DNA from: Climacteris rufus
Lineage: Eukaryota; Chordata; Aves; Passeriformes; Climacteridae
Reading direction: 5' to 3'
DNA length: 64,000 nt
NCBI GenBank assembly: GCA_013398175.1
Contig: VZRZ01002012.1
Span: 460,125-524,124, forward strand
A program made the position numbers and the translations under genes. The notes under the pieces were generated by a model. The model made no database searches and had not been told where the DNA came from. It worked only from the letters and a program-made list of their open reading frames with translations. Of the stretch, positions 25,968-39,834 are shown one piece after another (within the stretch, counting starts at the first letter, position 1; every line of letters begins with the position of its first letter).

Positions 25968-27243
25968 TTCTACCAAACGTGCTAACATAGAAGCCGGAGT
26001 TAGGTTTCATACTGGGCTGGATAAATCTGGAGTGTTTTTCAGCTATTTTCATTCAAAACATTTATAAACCAGAGCAGGGTATTTTTGGTTCAGCTCAGCA
26101 TATTGAACATCTTTGGGGAGCCACAAAAGCTGAAATATGAATCCCTATATCACAATCTTTTCTGACAGAGGGTGCATAGGAACACTCACCAGGATGGTCT
26201 TGGCTCAAGATACATTTCAAATTAGTGGAGCTATGTACTAATAATCAGAAAAGTAGGTTTGCAAGTGTGACATTTTACTACTATTGCTTCTATAGCTTAA
26301 TTGGTGCGACTGCACACCTGCAGCTTGCAGTGATCCTCCTTCTGAATTCTGTTAGTCTGTGTGTCTGAGTCATACAACCCTTTATTCCCTTTTTTTCCTT
26401 ATTCTTCTTAATAATGTGCATTATTTCTCTTGATATGAAGTCAGTGCTGTCCCTTCTTTGTATTGGAAATCTGGAATGCTGGGAATGTGCATTCACAAGA
26501 TTTTGAGACGTAGCAAAGAACAGTCCAAGAGTAGAGTGCTCTTGCCCACCCATCGTCTCCCTTCCTCTGCTCCTGGGGCTTCTAACCAGCATCCTTCTCT
26601 TTCCTGTAACTGCAGAAACAACATACACTGGAGCAGGGTCTTTGTAGTTATTTTGCAGAAACACCATTTTTTATCTAAAGGTGAACTTGCAAAAGGGCTT
26701 TTCAGGTAAACACATTTAGTGTTAGACTTAAATACAAGTAGCTGTGAATCTTTAGTTTGCTGCTTCTCTGATTGTTCTCAGTGAATCAACTCTAAAAAGC
26801 CAGCGGTAGCTATAACCTCAGAAAGCCACATTAAAGGAGTCCTGAATTTGGGTTACTAAATTTGTCTTGCAACTTACAAATACTCTCACCTAGCAGGATA
26901 ATATTTTCTATGGGAAGTTTGTTCTTCATCAGCATTTACCTTCTGCTGAGGATCTTTGGTATCCATTGCTTTCCAGATTTCAGCCAGAGCACACATATGC
27001 CAGACAACCAAAACTGAAACACTGGAATGTTTGCTAGCAGCTTAGCTGTTGATTCCCACTACAAATATAAGTCTAAGTCCAAAGGCCTTTCAAATGTTAC
27101 TGCTAATATAAATAAAATTTTTATGGCCTTTTTATGGCCTTTTATCAATCTATTCTACTATAAACTACTACTATAAACTGCAACCAAAAAATCACTGTGC
27201 TATAAAAAGGAACAAAGATATTTAATGGTTCTAAGCCTTTACC

Positions 27244-27293
27244 AGCTTATTACTAATTATAATTAATTAATTATATTAATTAAACTATTCACA
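27244..27293. repeat. AT-rich TAAT/AATTA repeats
   Basis: A stretch of overlapping AATTA/TTAAT words such as AATTAATTAATTATATTAAT, nearly self-complementary. Just upstream (27117-27143) TTTTTATGGCC-type words are repeated in tandem. Simple low-complexity DNA; no further function can be read. Confidence 0.7.
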
Positions 27294-29555
27294 AGCTTTA
27301 CTTCCTGACAATTTCAAACCCAACACCTTGCCAACCTTCCTCCTTCATTGACTCATCTTTTCCCACTACTGACATAATGTTTTAGGGCCTTCCTTGCATT
27401 GCCAGGTGCAAATAGCCCTTCTTTCCTCTCGTGTGCTCTTCTCCCTGTTCTCTCTTGGTCAAGTCCAGCCTTGAAACTCACTTGGAGCTTCAATGTTTTC
27501 CTCAGAGGACTAAAGATTTAATCCTGGAAGTCTACGCTAGTTTGCACCTTTATCAATATTTCTTCTTATGACTGTCTTCCTTCTCAAGACTTAGTCCTCC
27601 ATTGCTCCATGTTTTATTTAACTAATTATTTTCTTGTGCTTTTTTAAAGTAAATTTTCGTGTTGTCTTTAAATATCCTTTAGTTAATGGTTCTGATAACT
27701 CTACAATTCTTCTCTTCCAGCAGCATGCAGATTTTTTTTTTTTAATGTATTTTCCTGGCCTTCAAGAATATAAGTTTCTTAAAACAAGAACATAGTTTGA
27801 AGTCCTGTTTTGTTACTGAATGATGGCATGCAAAATTATGTATCTATAGGAAGTTATTGAATAAATACACCTCAAAGCTCTTAAAATATTCTTTTAGAAA
27901 ATGGTAAAGTATTAACTAAGACTAAGAGTACTATACACTAACAGAATCTACTGAAGGAACAGGATTGAATAAAGAAATAAAGAGCTCTAATATTTTTCTA
28001 CATTAAAAAAAAAAAAAGCAATACTTTCATTTTGTGATTTCTAAGTTCATGCCTAGACACCAGATCTGGAAAGCTGATGGTTTCAAATGAAGGTAACACT
28101 TAGTAGTGGTTTTGATTTTTGACATAGAAGAGTTCAGAGCATTTTACACTCCTCCCTTAGTCACTTATGACAGACAGAGGATAACATTTTTTCCAAGTTC
28201 TATTCTTGCATTAGTTCTAGGCCTAGAACAGCATCAAACAGTGAGTATACAATCTGTTTTCATATCACCTCTCACATTTTGAAACCTACAGCTTCTGCTT
28301 GTCACCTCTAAAACCATGACTTCAAATCACTCATACAAAAAAGAAGTTAACACGGCTTTAGTAACATCAAGCTCTGCTGACATTTTGATGACATGCTCAG
28401 ACTTCAGTCAGAAGTTTAAAACTTGTAGTAGTGTGTTTCCAGTCAGTTTTTAGACAGATATTAAATATCAAAATGAGAGCATGTAGAGAATCTGTGAATT
28501 CTCAGAGGATATGCACTTTGATCTGTTTAATATTTTATTTATTATACTTTAGTTGAAGATCTTTGCTTTTTCTCATTAAGATAAATTAGTGAATTAATCT
28601 TTAATGCACTAAATAAAACACGTTAGTGTATTGTCAAAGTTGGTCTTTAACAGAGAAAAATTCAAGGGAGTTAAATTTAGAATGTTCATGCATCACCCAT
28701 AATTCAGGCAAGGTGAACACTTGTGGTTTTATTAAACAATAGATATATCCTGAATTTAATGCTATAGTTTATAGATGCGATACAAGTGATGAGATATAGC
28801 TACTGTGGAAGCCCTAAATTTGGAATTATTGAGTTCAGTTATCAATAGCCTCAGGCATAAGTACAAGACCTTCTATCCCAAAGATTCTCAAAACGACTTT
28901 GATATGATAGGCCACATTTTGAAAGCTGGCTGCAGTGGCTTTACCACAAAACTTCCTATTTACTCATGCAAACACCATGTGCCATGATGAGGTTTGAATG
29001 CATTGCTCCAGTCCCACAATTTGTACAGTGTGATTGAAGTTTCCAGTGTTTGCTCTGCTCAAATCAGTGAAGTGAGCAATGACTGAAAAACAACCACTGC
29101 CTTTTCAGTAGCTTTTCCACATTTTAAAAAACATTCAGAGACTAGAGAAAGAGAGCTGAGCTGTTCACATAGAGACCAAGGTAAAGCAGTCTCTGTTAAT
29201 ATAAATTATTTTATACACAAACCCAGCACACAAGCCTGACGGCTGCTGTGGGTATCGGAAGTTACCCATGTGTGCAAAAACCAAAGGAAATGATACAAAA
29301 GTGACCCAACTTCCATTTCCATATTATGTGTTTAAGGGTAAACTCTGCATGTGCCAAAGAGAAAAGGATGGCTATGGTTACAAAAACTTTCCAGGTTACA
29401 GAACAGCCTAAAATACCAACCCAGATATGCTTCCAATTTCAGTCAACACATTGAGGAAGTCAATATTTGTACAAATTATCTTACCTGCCTAGACAAAGCT
29501 GCAGTAGAATAATGTAATGAATATTTGATAAAAAGTTATTTTAGTGAAATAGTTT

Positions 29556-29711
29556 GACCAGGTTTTTGGTTATTTGTTTTGTTTATGTTTTCATTTTTGT
29601 TTTTGTTTTGTTTTTGTTTTGGGGTTTTTTTGACAGTTATTTGTCTGGCTTGTTTTTTTTTTTTTTAATTTTGGTTTTACTCTGTTTTTGTTTGTTTGTT
29701 TACAGTAATGT
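29556..29711. repeat. T-rich GTTTT/TTTG low-complexity tract
   Basis: Irregular repeats of GTTTT, GTTTTTGTTTT and a pure T run near 29652-29667, then GTTTGTTTGTTTAC. On the DLGAP1 transcript this reads as a CAAAA-rich tract. The T run could be the poly(A) of an old minus-strand retrocopy, but no retrocopy body is recognisable. Confidence 0.8.
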
Positions 29712-32700
29712 TTCAGTATGTAGGTGATTTTGTAGCTCCCCTTTATCTTATTTCTTCTTATTTTTTATTTCAGGTTCAGAAGAGTAAGAAACCCTGATTT
29801 CAGAATATAGAGTGGGAGAAACCTGTAAGACATCATGTAACTGGTAAAGAGCATTTGCAGGGTAAAGAAACACTTTAGAAGTTTATCTTTGGCTATTAAC
29901 AGTTGCAATACTTTCATGAAAGGGTTTCTGTCTGTGTGTTATTTGAGTAGGACAAACAACCCTTAAGCTCAACATTTCCTTTCATTGTATCTATTTTGCT
30001 GTTTAAAAAATACAGGCAGATAAAATAATGTCAACATTTTAATCCTGCTGTGCCTATAGTCAAATACCTCAAGCAGTACCTACTAAAAGAAGTGACCTGA
30101 TTTTCAGAGTGCTTTCTTTGGTGCCTAAAAGTATTGGCTGTAACACACACGGCTGTAACAGCTCATGCAAACAATGCAACTTACTGTCACAGTAAAGTAT
30201 TTCATATCATGAGAAAAAAGTAAAACATAAAGCCCTCTCCAAAATACAAACTGCAAAAATAAAATCAATCAGATGATTTCATACATTCTATTTCTCTACA
30301 TATGGTACTAAACATCCTGTAGTGTGTTTCCTTCTGCTGATCTGGAAAAAATGCTGGGAGAAGTGTCTATGTGAACCTCCAGCTCTTTCACTCTTTTTCT
30401 GTCAGGGGGTCTGCACAAATTTTCCCACAGGCTCTTACTTTGTTTGAGTGGCCAATATTATGCCTTGCAAGGTCACATACTACACTGCACACAAGTACAT
30501 ATGCATGGTATCTGCTGCCTTAGAGGATTAATGGCATTAAGGTTGACATATTTGAGATAAAACTGTTTCATGCTTTTAAGAAAATCATATTATCCAATTA
30601 CCTTGGCAAAACATTTTCCCAGTATCAGAATATCAAAAAAGAACATCAGTTGCATGATTGTTTTTACTCTCAGGAAAAGGGAAGAAGAGTTAAACTCAGA
30701 TTAACAATAAACATAATTGTTTTTATTAAAATAGAACTATTATTATTCACACTATCAAAGTGATAATGATCCTGGAAGGGCTTCATTCTCTAAATGATCT
30801 TTAAGCTCATGTACAATTCTTTCTTTACAAGCCTAAAATCCAAGAGTGTACTTCACTTACACAAAAAGCATAGTGAAACAGAACACCATTATTACTTGAA
30901 TAGACATAGAAAATATTCAGCAAAGGCCTCTGTGCCATGCAGAAGCTTACTGAAATGTAAAACTTCAGCATACCCATAGAAATATGCCATGGTAAGCCTG
31001 ACCATAGTTTGGTTTTGATTAAGTGGTTGATAAAACATTCTTTAGTAAACAGAACAGACTATAAAGACAAAGTACTGCTACTAGCCAACATCTTACCTGG
31101 ACAGCAACATTTAGGGTACGGATTACCTGTCCTGATCTTTAACTAAATTTATGTTGCTCTGGAAGTATTCACACTTTGTCATTAGCCAGGCTGGACTGAT
31201 TTGTCATTTCCTTTAATGCATCTTTTTTTAAATCTAAATGAACTAGATTTTTCTAATAAACAGTCTAGTAAAAACAAATAGAGAAACTGAACAAACAGGT
31301 AAACTGGCCCCACAGTTTTCAAACATTTACTTCAAAGGTCACATGTAGTTGTATGTGAAATAAGCCCAGATTGTAATGACAAAAGTAAAGAAAACATTTT
31401 TTAATTCAATTTCTAAACAATTAAATTAGAATATCTAATTTCCTTTTTCTTTTCCCCCAAATAGTTATTAACTTACCTTGCTGGTTGAAATAGCAAACAG
31501 ACTGTCTCTATAGCAAATTAAGTTCATTATTGATCTCTGGTTTGATTTGGTTTATTGCAGCTGAAATCATTCTCCCTGTGCTTTGCCAAAGCAATGTGGA
31601 TGACTATAGAAGTAAACAAAAGGACTGGAAGGAGTGGCTAACCATCACTCACAGCAGTAGACTTGTAACTTTAGCTTTCTATTAGTATGCAAGTACTTAA
31701 TGAAATGAAATCACACAACTGAAGAACAATGCTTAATGACTACTCAGTGCAGATTTTTCAAACCCATGCAATTTGGTCTTCTTAGCCATTATTATGCCTC
31801 TTCTGCCTGCTGTAAAGGAAGTTTCAATTGCCATCTTCCACTTACTGAGCCTATTCCTATCACTCATGAATATTGAATTAATCAGACCAATAAGGATGAG
31901 TAGCATTTCTTTCTATCAATGTGCATATGTTAAGAATCATTGAAATATGCAAAAAAAAAAAAAAAGGAAGTCTTAGAAAGCAGAAAGAAAAATATATGTT
32001 TGATAAGCCTCAAGTGTTTTCAAAAAGGCAGATATGAGGGTTGCTTTTATTTAGGACAAACTTGATATGCTCAGTATCTGCAGCAATATTTGCTTTAGCT
32101 TGTACTATTTGAGCAATCATGTTATACTATAAATTAATTCAATTTAGCTGACTTAACTTCATGATTTTTTACAAGAGAAGAATTAGCAGCTCGAACAAAG
32201 AGCTTGTCCAAAATGGAGCATTACTTCCTCAGTCTTGTGTCCACCCCTTGCACCAAACTTGAACAAGCAGGGTGAAGAACTGCAATTGTCTTTCACATAA
32301 GAGTAATTCAGAAAGTCCTCTAAACCAGTATGAATTCTCACAGAGTCAGACAACAGACAAAATTCTTCAAGCACAACTGGAGTTTATAATGTTCCTGCAC
32401 CAAATGGTGTCTTGACCATTGGCTTGTCCATCTGATTCACATTCCATTTTATGAAGAGAAATGTGTGTCTTCTATGTGAAACTATCATGTCTTGATTCCA
32501 GATAAATGTTCTCCTCCTGCTTTACATATAAAAATCCAACCAACCACGAAGACAGGCAAGTGGATACAATGATTCCAGCTACTGCCTTGCAAGTTTGCCT
32601 CCCTTAAACACATTGTGCAGAAAGGAAGTCAAACACCAATTACCACATTCATTAGCTGAGCTAAACATAACTGAAGGTCATAGAACAGGGCTCTTGGCCA

Positions 32701-34219
32701 AGACCTCAAACTAAAACTTCTTCAGTGGTACTTGTGGATGATATTCTCCAGCATCAGAGGGCAGACATTCATTCTCATCTTCTGCAGTACCCTTAAAGCA
32801 TTCAATGCCATTGATTATGATGACATATGGTTTCTTGTCCAGTTAAGGACAACAGGATGACTATTGACATGAATACCAATCCTTGAGTAAGGACACTTTC
32901 AATGACTAGCAATACAGAAATATTCTCTCATTTCTTCTATATATCTTCCTATATGGTGAGTCACTTCAACACCTGCATACAGTGACTGGTCGGCATCAAA
33001 TGCAATATTGTTAGATGAGATGTCATTTTACCTTTCGTTCACAACAAAAAGCCAAGAGCCCACTATCAAGCAGACAGCAGCAACTGACTGGCTAGTGGGT
33101 GGAGAATATGTAGCTGAATCTGGATCCTTGGAAGAAAATAGATGTGGTGGGCAGAGCATTTTGAGAAGCAGCCTTTATGCTGTTTCTTTTGGCTGACTGC
33201 AACTGGGTAATATCTGGTGCTCTGCTAATGTTGTGCTCTCACAGACAGCAGCTCTAAGTAATCCCTTAAACTGCCCTCTCCAGCTGCTGTTGGCTTCTGT
33301 CACATTTTAATGGCCAGTGGACAGACTTCACTGAAACTTTCACAATGCTTTCTTTTGGATTACAGCAGTGCAATTCAGGTGTGAAAGAAGATTTCATTTG
33401 GCTGTAAGGAAACTCTCCTGATTTCAGAACACCATAGTGTGTCTTCTGAGTACTTCCAAATGGTCACCTGTGTTCTACAGTAGTGTATCCTGTGATATGA
33501 AATAAAGGTCATAGTCTTGTCTCTCATTTGCTGGGAACTGAATTGCTACAGAGCAGGGAACGTCGAAGATTTCCTGTCAAACTGGCTAGCAGGCTGGGGT
33601 TATGTCAGTACAGCAAAATTAGACACAAACTTATTTGCATAAACTACTCCTGCACATAATTCAGATACTGTCTTTGGAAGTCCTAGCCCATCAGAACTGT
33701 CACAATGCCTTACCCAGCCACATGACACATCGCTTAGTCTTTGGGGAGAGAAATATGTATCTTTCAGAAGTGCAAAGAAGACAGTCTGTCGCACAGTTTC
33801 AGGGTAAGAGGATGAAAGGACAAACAATGTACAACAAATTGATGGTCTTATCGCTTAATTCACCAGTGACAGAAGCTCACCTGTGCAAGAAGCACAGCAC
33901 AAGAACATTGTAAGACAGAATAGAAACTGTGGTCAGCTAACCCAGCTCAAACCACTCTTCTAGCACTGTAGTAGCTCCTCACTCAGGATCTGTACTATAA
34001 ATTCCATTCTTGAAACAGACAAAAAAGCCCAACCCAGTAACTGGATGAGGGGATATACACCTTATTACTTTGCACTGACTAACACATATCACTGCTCACT
34101 GTTTTCTTCCCCACCTACTTTGTGGCTTTCCACAGTAAAGGTTGAGATTTCAAACTCAGATGCAGATTGAAATGATCTTCTTTGCTGGGTTGATTTGTCT
34201 TAAAGATCTTTTGTTTTAC

Positions 34220-34239
34220 TTTTTTTTTTTTTTTTTTTT
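34220..34239 (-). repeat. T20 homopolymer (poly(A) on the minus strand)
   Basis: An uninterrupted run of 20 T. On the minus strand this is an A20 tract following AT-rich sequence that looks like a 3' UTR, so it may mark the end of a retrocopied transcript extending to higher coordinates. No canonical AATAAA directly precedes it and I could not identify a source gene. Confidence 0.6.
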
Positions 34240-34813
34240 AACAGTGAAATTAATGAAAAGAATAAAATTAAAACATTCCAGACATTTAAGGCTACAGAAA
34301 GCAGTCAGATCCAGGACTGAATCATGTCTTATCCATGAAGGAACTGAAATAGATACCAAATGCCAACTGTTACATGCAGTCATAATTTTAATAAACATTT
34401 CTGATATAACAGTAGTGTCACCCAAGTATGTTGCTGAATCCTATACATGGTATACCAGCAACAGGATCCAGCTGCTACAATTGCATTCCTTAATGGATGC
34501 ACTGTTAGAATGTAGGGATACCAACAGAATGAACTGACAGTAATTCGAGTTAATCTGGAAAAGATTAGATCAGTGCCAGTATATTCAATACTTAGAAGTT
34601 ACAGGATGGCAATAAAACTAAAGGGCTGAAAATTAAGAAACATAGGCAGATAAAATTGCAGCTGACATCGCTGTAGAACAGCTCTCCTTGTACTTAGGAG
34701 GCCCCCATTACTGAAATACTCAAGACATGAAAGGGCAGTACAAGTTTCAATTAAGTGAATAAGAAATAAGAGAAATAAGTGTCAAGATCATTCTCAGCAA
34801 CACAGATGACAAT

Positions 34814-34883
34814 TTTGGTTGTTTGGGGTTTTTTTGTTTGTTTGTTTTGTTTGTTTTGTTTGGTTTTTTTTGTTGTTTTTTTG
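34814..34883. repeat. GTTT-rich low-complexity tract
   Basis: Irregular repeats of GTTTGTTT, GTTTTGTTTG and T runs, similar in composition to the tract at 29.6 kb. Simple sequence only. Confidence 0.85.
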
Positions 34884-35501
34884 GTAGCTATATTAAAAGG
34901 CTTCAGAGATGAAGAAGATTAATATATCACAATATTCTCTTACATGTTTGTCTCAGTATAGCAATCCCATCTTGGATGGGTTTGCAGGTAGGCTAAGTAA
35001 CCAAGATACAGATTTAATGGAATTATCTGTTAGCAATATACAGTTTGTAAATAAGCTATTTTGTGCTTTATTTCTATTTTCCACAAATTGCCTAGCTATA
35101 GTCATTATTCATATTACCCACCTCAAAATTTTAAAACTGAAATAAATTAGATTCTGTGAATAATTTTTCAGTATTAATAATCTTACATACTAGTTTATTT
35201 AAAATTAATGAACATTTAAGAATTTCCAAATGTTTTCATGATTATTGCATTACCTAGAAGTTAACCTAAAATACATTAAAACATTTGACACTTTATTTCA
35301 CATTTGTCCAAATTGTTTCACTAGGTTTACTGAGTATGTTTCACATGCACTCAGTCAAAAAATCTTGAAACTTATACCTCATATACTTTGTAGTTCTGAC
35401 TGGAAAACTGAAGGACAAATAATGTGTGCTTCATTTATTTTCAATTTATAATGGAATATGAGGGAAAAAAAGGCAAGTAATCAGATACTTGAAAAATGGA
35501 A

Positions 35502-35573
35502 GATCTATATTAATGGATGATCTATATTAATGGATGTTAATAGACTTCTCATATATATATATATATATATATA
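35502..35573. repeat. 17-bp tandem duplication followed by an (AT)11 microsatellite
   Basis: GATCTATATTAATGGAT occurs twice in tandem (35502-35518 and 35519-35535), then 15 bp later an (AT)n microsatellite of about 23 bp (35551-35573). The microsatellite is likely to be length-variable. Confidence 0.9.
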
Positions 35574-37671
35574 AACAAGGATATACTGGAACATTAATTT
35601 GAATATGGTAGTTGCTTCTGAAATGCAAACACCATAAACGAGGAAAACAGAGAGAGAAACAGAAAATGCAGATAGACTTGCATAGATAAACCCAGTATAA
35701 CAGATCTAACATAGATTGCTGTGTCACAAGGATAAGCACTTTGTAATATAACATACCATGTTAACAAATCACATTACATTTACTGGTCCTTATTAGCACC
35801 CTGACCCTAGGGGCCCATTTGGTCATCCATGGACACAGGCAACAAAAATAGGCTGGATGGAACTTAGCTTCAGCAGTATTTCTTAAGAAACTATGGAAAT
35901 GCCTTGTCCTGAGACTGGAAAACAAGTCACTTAGATTACAAGTTTCTCAGCACTACATGTTGTATAATAATGCAGACCACAGACAACCTTCACACAGCAA
36001 ACTGAGCAAAGTACCCTAACCAGAACCCTTTGCCACTGGAAAATTCTTATTTCACCCAGAAACTTGGCTTATATTTTTTATAGTATTTCTCACTGTATCC
36101 CACCAAACGACAAGCAACACAAAAGTGGAACTTGAATGACTGCACTGTTGTCCCCACCTTCTGCACTTCAGTTTTCAGAAGTAAAATTTCCATCCTTAGC
36201 CTCAAAGTGTCTGACACAACTGATATGAGTCTCATCAGTTGCAATGAAAAGAAAACTTATGACTGACCCACATAAGAAGGGAATTAGTATGAAAAACGTC
36301 ATCCTTTGTATTTTTCTCAGTCTCTTAACAAATGGACCAAGGACAACAGAAACAGTAATTACAGGGAACCTTAAACAGCAAAACTATAATCAGAGACAAA
36401 CTCTGCAGTGTATTTGATACTCTATTAGCTCAAAAAAACCGTGAATTCATAGAAAACAAGAGTGTCAAAATATCTACCCAAGTATGTAGACCCTATGGTT
36501 TGCAGAAAAGTATTGCTGCTTACATTTTGTCTTTGACAGTTTTGCTTAATTTCAATTTTTCCAGAGAAGAAGCTACCAGTGAAGTAGAGGCTGTCCATCC
36601 CTTTATAAATTTTTCTTTCAAGGGAGGGAAACCATTTTGAAGAAGCATTTTGATAAAACATGAACAGCTCCTTCTCACCTTCTTTCACTGTAGTTCAACT
36701 GTTTGATCCAGTAAACCTTTCCTGAAGTAAAGATCAGCTCAAAAAAAGGACCTTATCTTTCTACTATCCAGCTCCTCACTGTTGAAAGGAGAAATATAAG
36801 ATAAAAATGCAATTCCATTCCCAAAATGCAGGAAGAGGAAAAGATTTGCTTAACAGTCTTTAGACTAGTCTAAGATAGTATCTCTTTCTAAAGATGCACA
36901 TAGTTGAACCAAGCCTCCTCTAGACCTCCAAGGATGGACACTGTGCCTCAGCACCAGGGCTGGAAGTGTAGGGTAAAGAAAGAAAGTGCAATGCAGGAGG
37001 ACTCTGCATGTGATTCAAATTCCAAATTATGAAAAATAAGCCCATCTGTAATATGAAATACTGCCAACTCCTTCCACAGAACAGTTAAGTGGAAAATATC
37101 ACAGCAAGTGAAATAATTGTTTGTTATTTCCATGTCTTTACACTGAGAATTCATGCAGATACTTCTGTGATAAAAGCACTTACAAACAAATGTGAAGTAA
37201 TGTCACCTGTGATCTTGATCTCTGATATACTTAGATCTATCAGGATAAAGAAAATTATCCTGAGTACCCTGAGTTGAAAAAAAGTCAGTCCTTCATTGAA
37301 TTCAGATACTGTGACAAGAAGAGATTGCATGAACAAGTAGCTGCTTTTTGAAGGATCAGAGTTTCCTGGACCACAGACAACAACTTAAATAACAAGTGAG
37401 TTGATAAAGTATCTATTTAACGACTAGTGAGTTAAATAAAGCAACAAAGAAGCATCATAATAATGAAAATAAATTATCAGGGTTGTCCAGTGTTGTCATG
37501 AATTGGCAGCTTTCATCTCATTTTGTGCATTTCCAATGCTAACTCAGGACATCAGCCTTTTGGTACAATAATGAGAAGGGCACCTGGAAAATAACAGATA
37601 TACAGAGTAAGTCTACAATCCACTAACAGAGTAGTACTCTGCTGCTGTTAGTAGATATCTATATTGCAGGA

Positions 37672-37790
37672 CAGCCAAAAGGCCTCAATTAGATTCTGCA
37701 TCCATTGTGCTGGGCATTGTGGAAACACAAAAGGGAACAAAGTCCAAGCCCCAAAGGGCTTGTAGTGTAAAAAGATAAGTGATATAGTGA
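37672..37790. mobile_element. Ancient amniote SINE-like remnant
   Basis: The word order AGGCCTCAATTAGATTCTG, CCATTGTGCTGGGCATTGTG, AACACAAAAGGGAACAAAG, CCAAGCCCCAAAGGGCTTG resembles an old interspersed repeat common in amniote genomes (forms such as CATTGTGCTAGGCGCTGTAC and CTGCCCCAAAGAGCTTACAA). I recall the pattern but cannot assign the family by name without a repeat library. Confidence 0.5.
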
Positions 37791-39834
37791 AGAGAAAAGC
37801 AATGGGATGCATTCAAAATAGACTGACTTTTTTAATAACTATATGCATTTGTCATCCTTTCAACCTACCAAGAGAGAAGAATAATCCTGACCTGCTTCCT
37901 CAAATCTACTGTACTTTGTTTGAATATTACTTCCAATGTTAACTGATGCCTGGTGAAGATTTTCCTTTTTTTAAAAAAACAGTTTCAAACCAGTTATATT
38001 TCCCTTGATTTTACAATGGCATGTAATTAAAAAGAATGAAACAAAATTAAATGAAAACTGAAATAAAACTACCAGTGAGGATGGGAAACACAGTGAGAAT
38101 TTATTTATTCTAAGTGAGAATTTAGTTATTCTTGCCCTTGACAATTGTTGGACATATATTCATACAGACACAGATAATGTCCTCTAATTCCACTTCAGGA
38201 GTCTATTCCTGTCAGTTAAACATTATCTAAAGGTCCCTATGGAGGTGTTCATTTAAAGCTGATGCTGGCACAGTTTTTCACTCTTTTCTAGCCATCTGGT
38301 CACATACTGAATTGTCAGCTATTTTATCTAAACCCAAGAGGAAGGCTGAAAGAGTAAACAAAAATATCAACAAAAGAAATCTCAGGGTCCAAAGTAACCA
38401 CAACAATCAAGCCTAAAGTTACGACTTTTTCTCACTCACAAAATTCACACAAAAAAGACTTAATAAAAAACCCCCAAAATCTCAAAAGGTTGCAACCTGA
38501 GGCTATTTTGAAAGCCCTGTCTCTCCCCAGTGCATATGCAGAGCTGTAAACACACTGAGTATTTGTATTGCCTCCTCTTCCCCCACCCCACTCTTCTAAC
38601 AATTATTAGAAAATATACATATCCATACCCATTCCTTTACATTTAAGACTTAGAATCACAGAGACTGGCATTCAAAATTATTTTGCATGACACTCCATAA
38701 AACCTTTTAAGATCAATTTTTAAATGCGGATGCCTCAGTCCTACGCTTTATCTGCATACTGACTGAAACAACAGAATGTGGAAGCTGACTGTCTCATCAA
38801 AGCACCCATATGAGAGAACTCGCTACAGTTCTATACAAATAGACAAGAGTCCCACTACATTAAAATGAAACCAAATCATCTTAGCAAACCTCTTTTTTCC
38901 TCATGGTCTTCTCTCTTCTCTGTGCAACGTTGTTCCATCTTACACACACACTTAGATGTGCCATAAGTGCTTCGTTTAAAGTGCATAAAAGCAATCCACA
39001 GCTCTCCTAAGAGTGAAACAGTTTTAATATTTTCTGATCCATGTTCCTGCCACAAACATTCACCGGCAGTATGATAGCTCCAAGAGGAGACATCTGATTC
39101 TTGACATTTAAAGATACAATACTGGTGAAAAATAGTGACGCTGTATTAACTGCAAACAGCTTGTGAGGGAGTAGGTGATGTACTCCTAAAATGTATAATC
39201 AGAACAAGCAATAATTTCAACCTTTTGATTTTTTATTTTTGACTCAGAGCCATGAAAAAGAGGAATAGCCCGATAAACAAATCTGGACACATTACAATAA
39301 ATGTTTTAGGAGAATTTATATTCTATGGCAGAAAGAATAGTAGGTTGTTTTCCTGCTGGAGAAAGTATTAAGGTACCCCCAAGTTTCTCAGAAGGGTCTC
39401 AAAAGCTGTAATGAAAAATGAACAGTAAATGAAGGCAAATTTGAAATTACAGAAATCAAAGAATTTGTATCCTGGTAACATTCAGTTAATTGATATTGTG
39501 ATGCTAAATGAAAGCACTACAACATCAAATTCCCTATACCCCTACTGTGACAGCCTTATAAATTCAAAAAGTACATAGAAAGGTCTTATTTTTCCCACAA
39601 GAAAAAAAAATCCTTTTCTAACATGAACTGTTTGCAATACTGAATTCTGGCTGAAAAAAAACCCAAAAGAACCCCCCAGAAGCTGATTTAGTTTTAATTT
39701 TAGCAGCAGCACCCCTTAGTTGGTGATCAGTGACCTCTGGGGAAGGTTGAGACATCAGAGCAAACCTCCATCCCCCACAAACACCTGGGACAAGGCAGAG
39801 CACAGTTAACAGCAATCAGTTCTCCACACTGTAC

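Larger units (their letters stand above)
25530..39834 (-). other. DLGAP1: DLGAP1 intron between first and second coding exons
   Basis: This 14.3-kb intron is AT-rich and bounded by GTACAG (39834) and CACTCCAG (25530). It holds the 72-bp repeat array near its 3' end, T-rich simple sequence at 29.56-29.71 and 34.81-34.88 kb, an (AT)n tract at 35.55 kb, an ancient SINE-like remnant at 37.7 kb, and a possible decayed coding remnant at 32.2-33.8 kb. I see no additional exon with DLGAP1-like translation on the minus strand and no convincing gene on the plus strand. Confidence 0.9.

Noticed and set aside
39727..39834. 35-codon extension of the DLGAP1 first coding exon
   Set aside because: It lies beyond a good donor (CAG/GTACAG), and the known protein continues with VPQDEW from the next exon, so this is intronic read-through.
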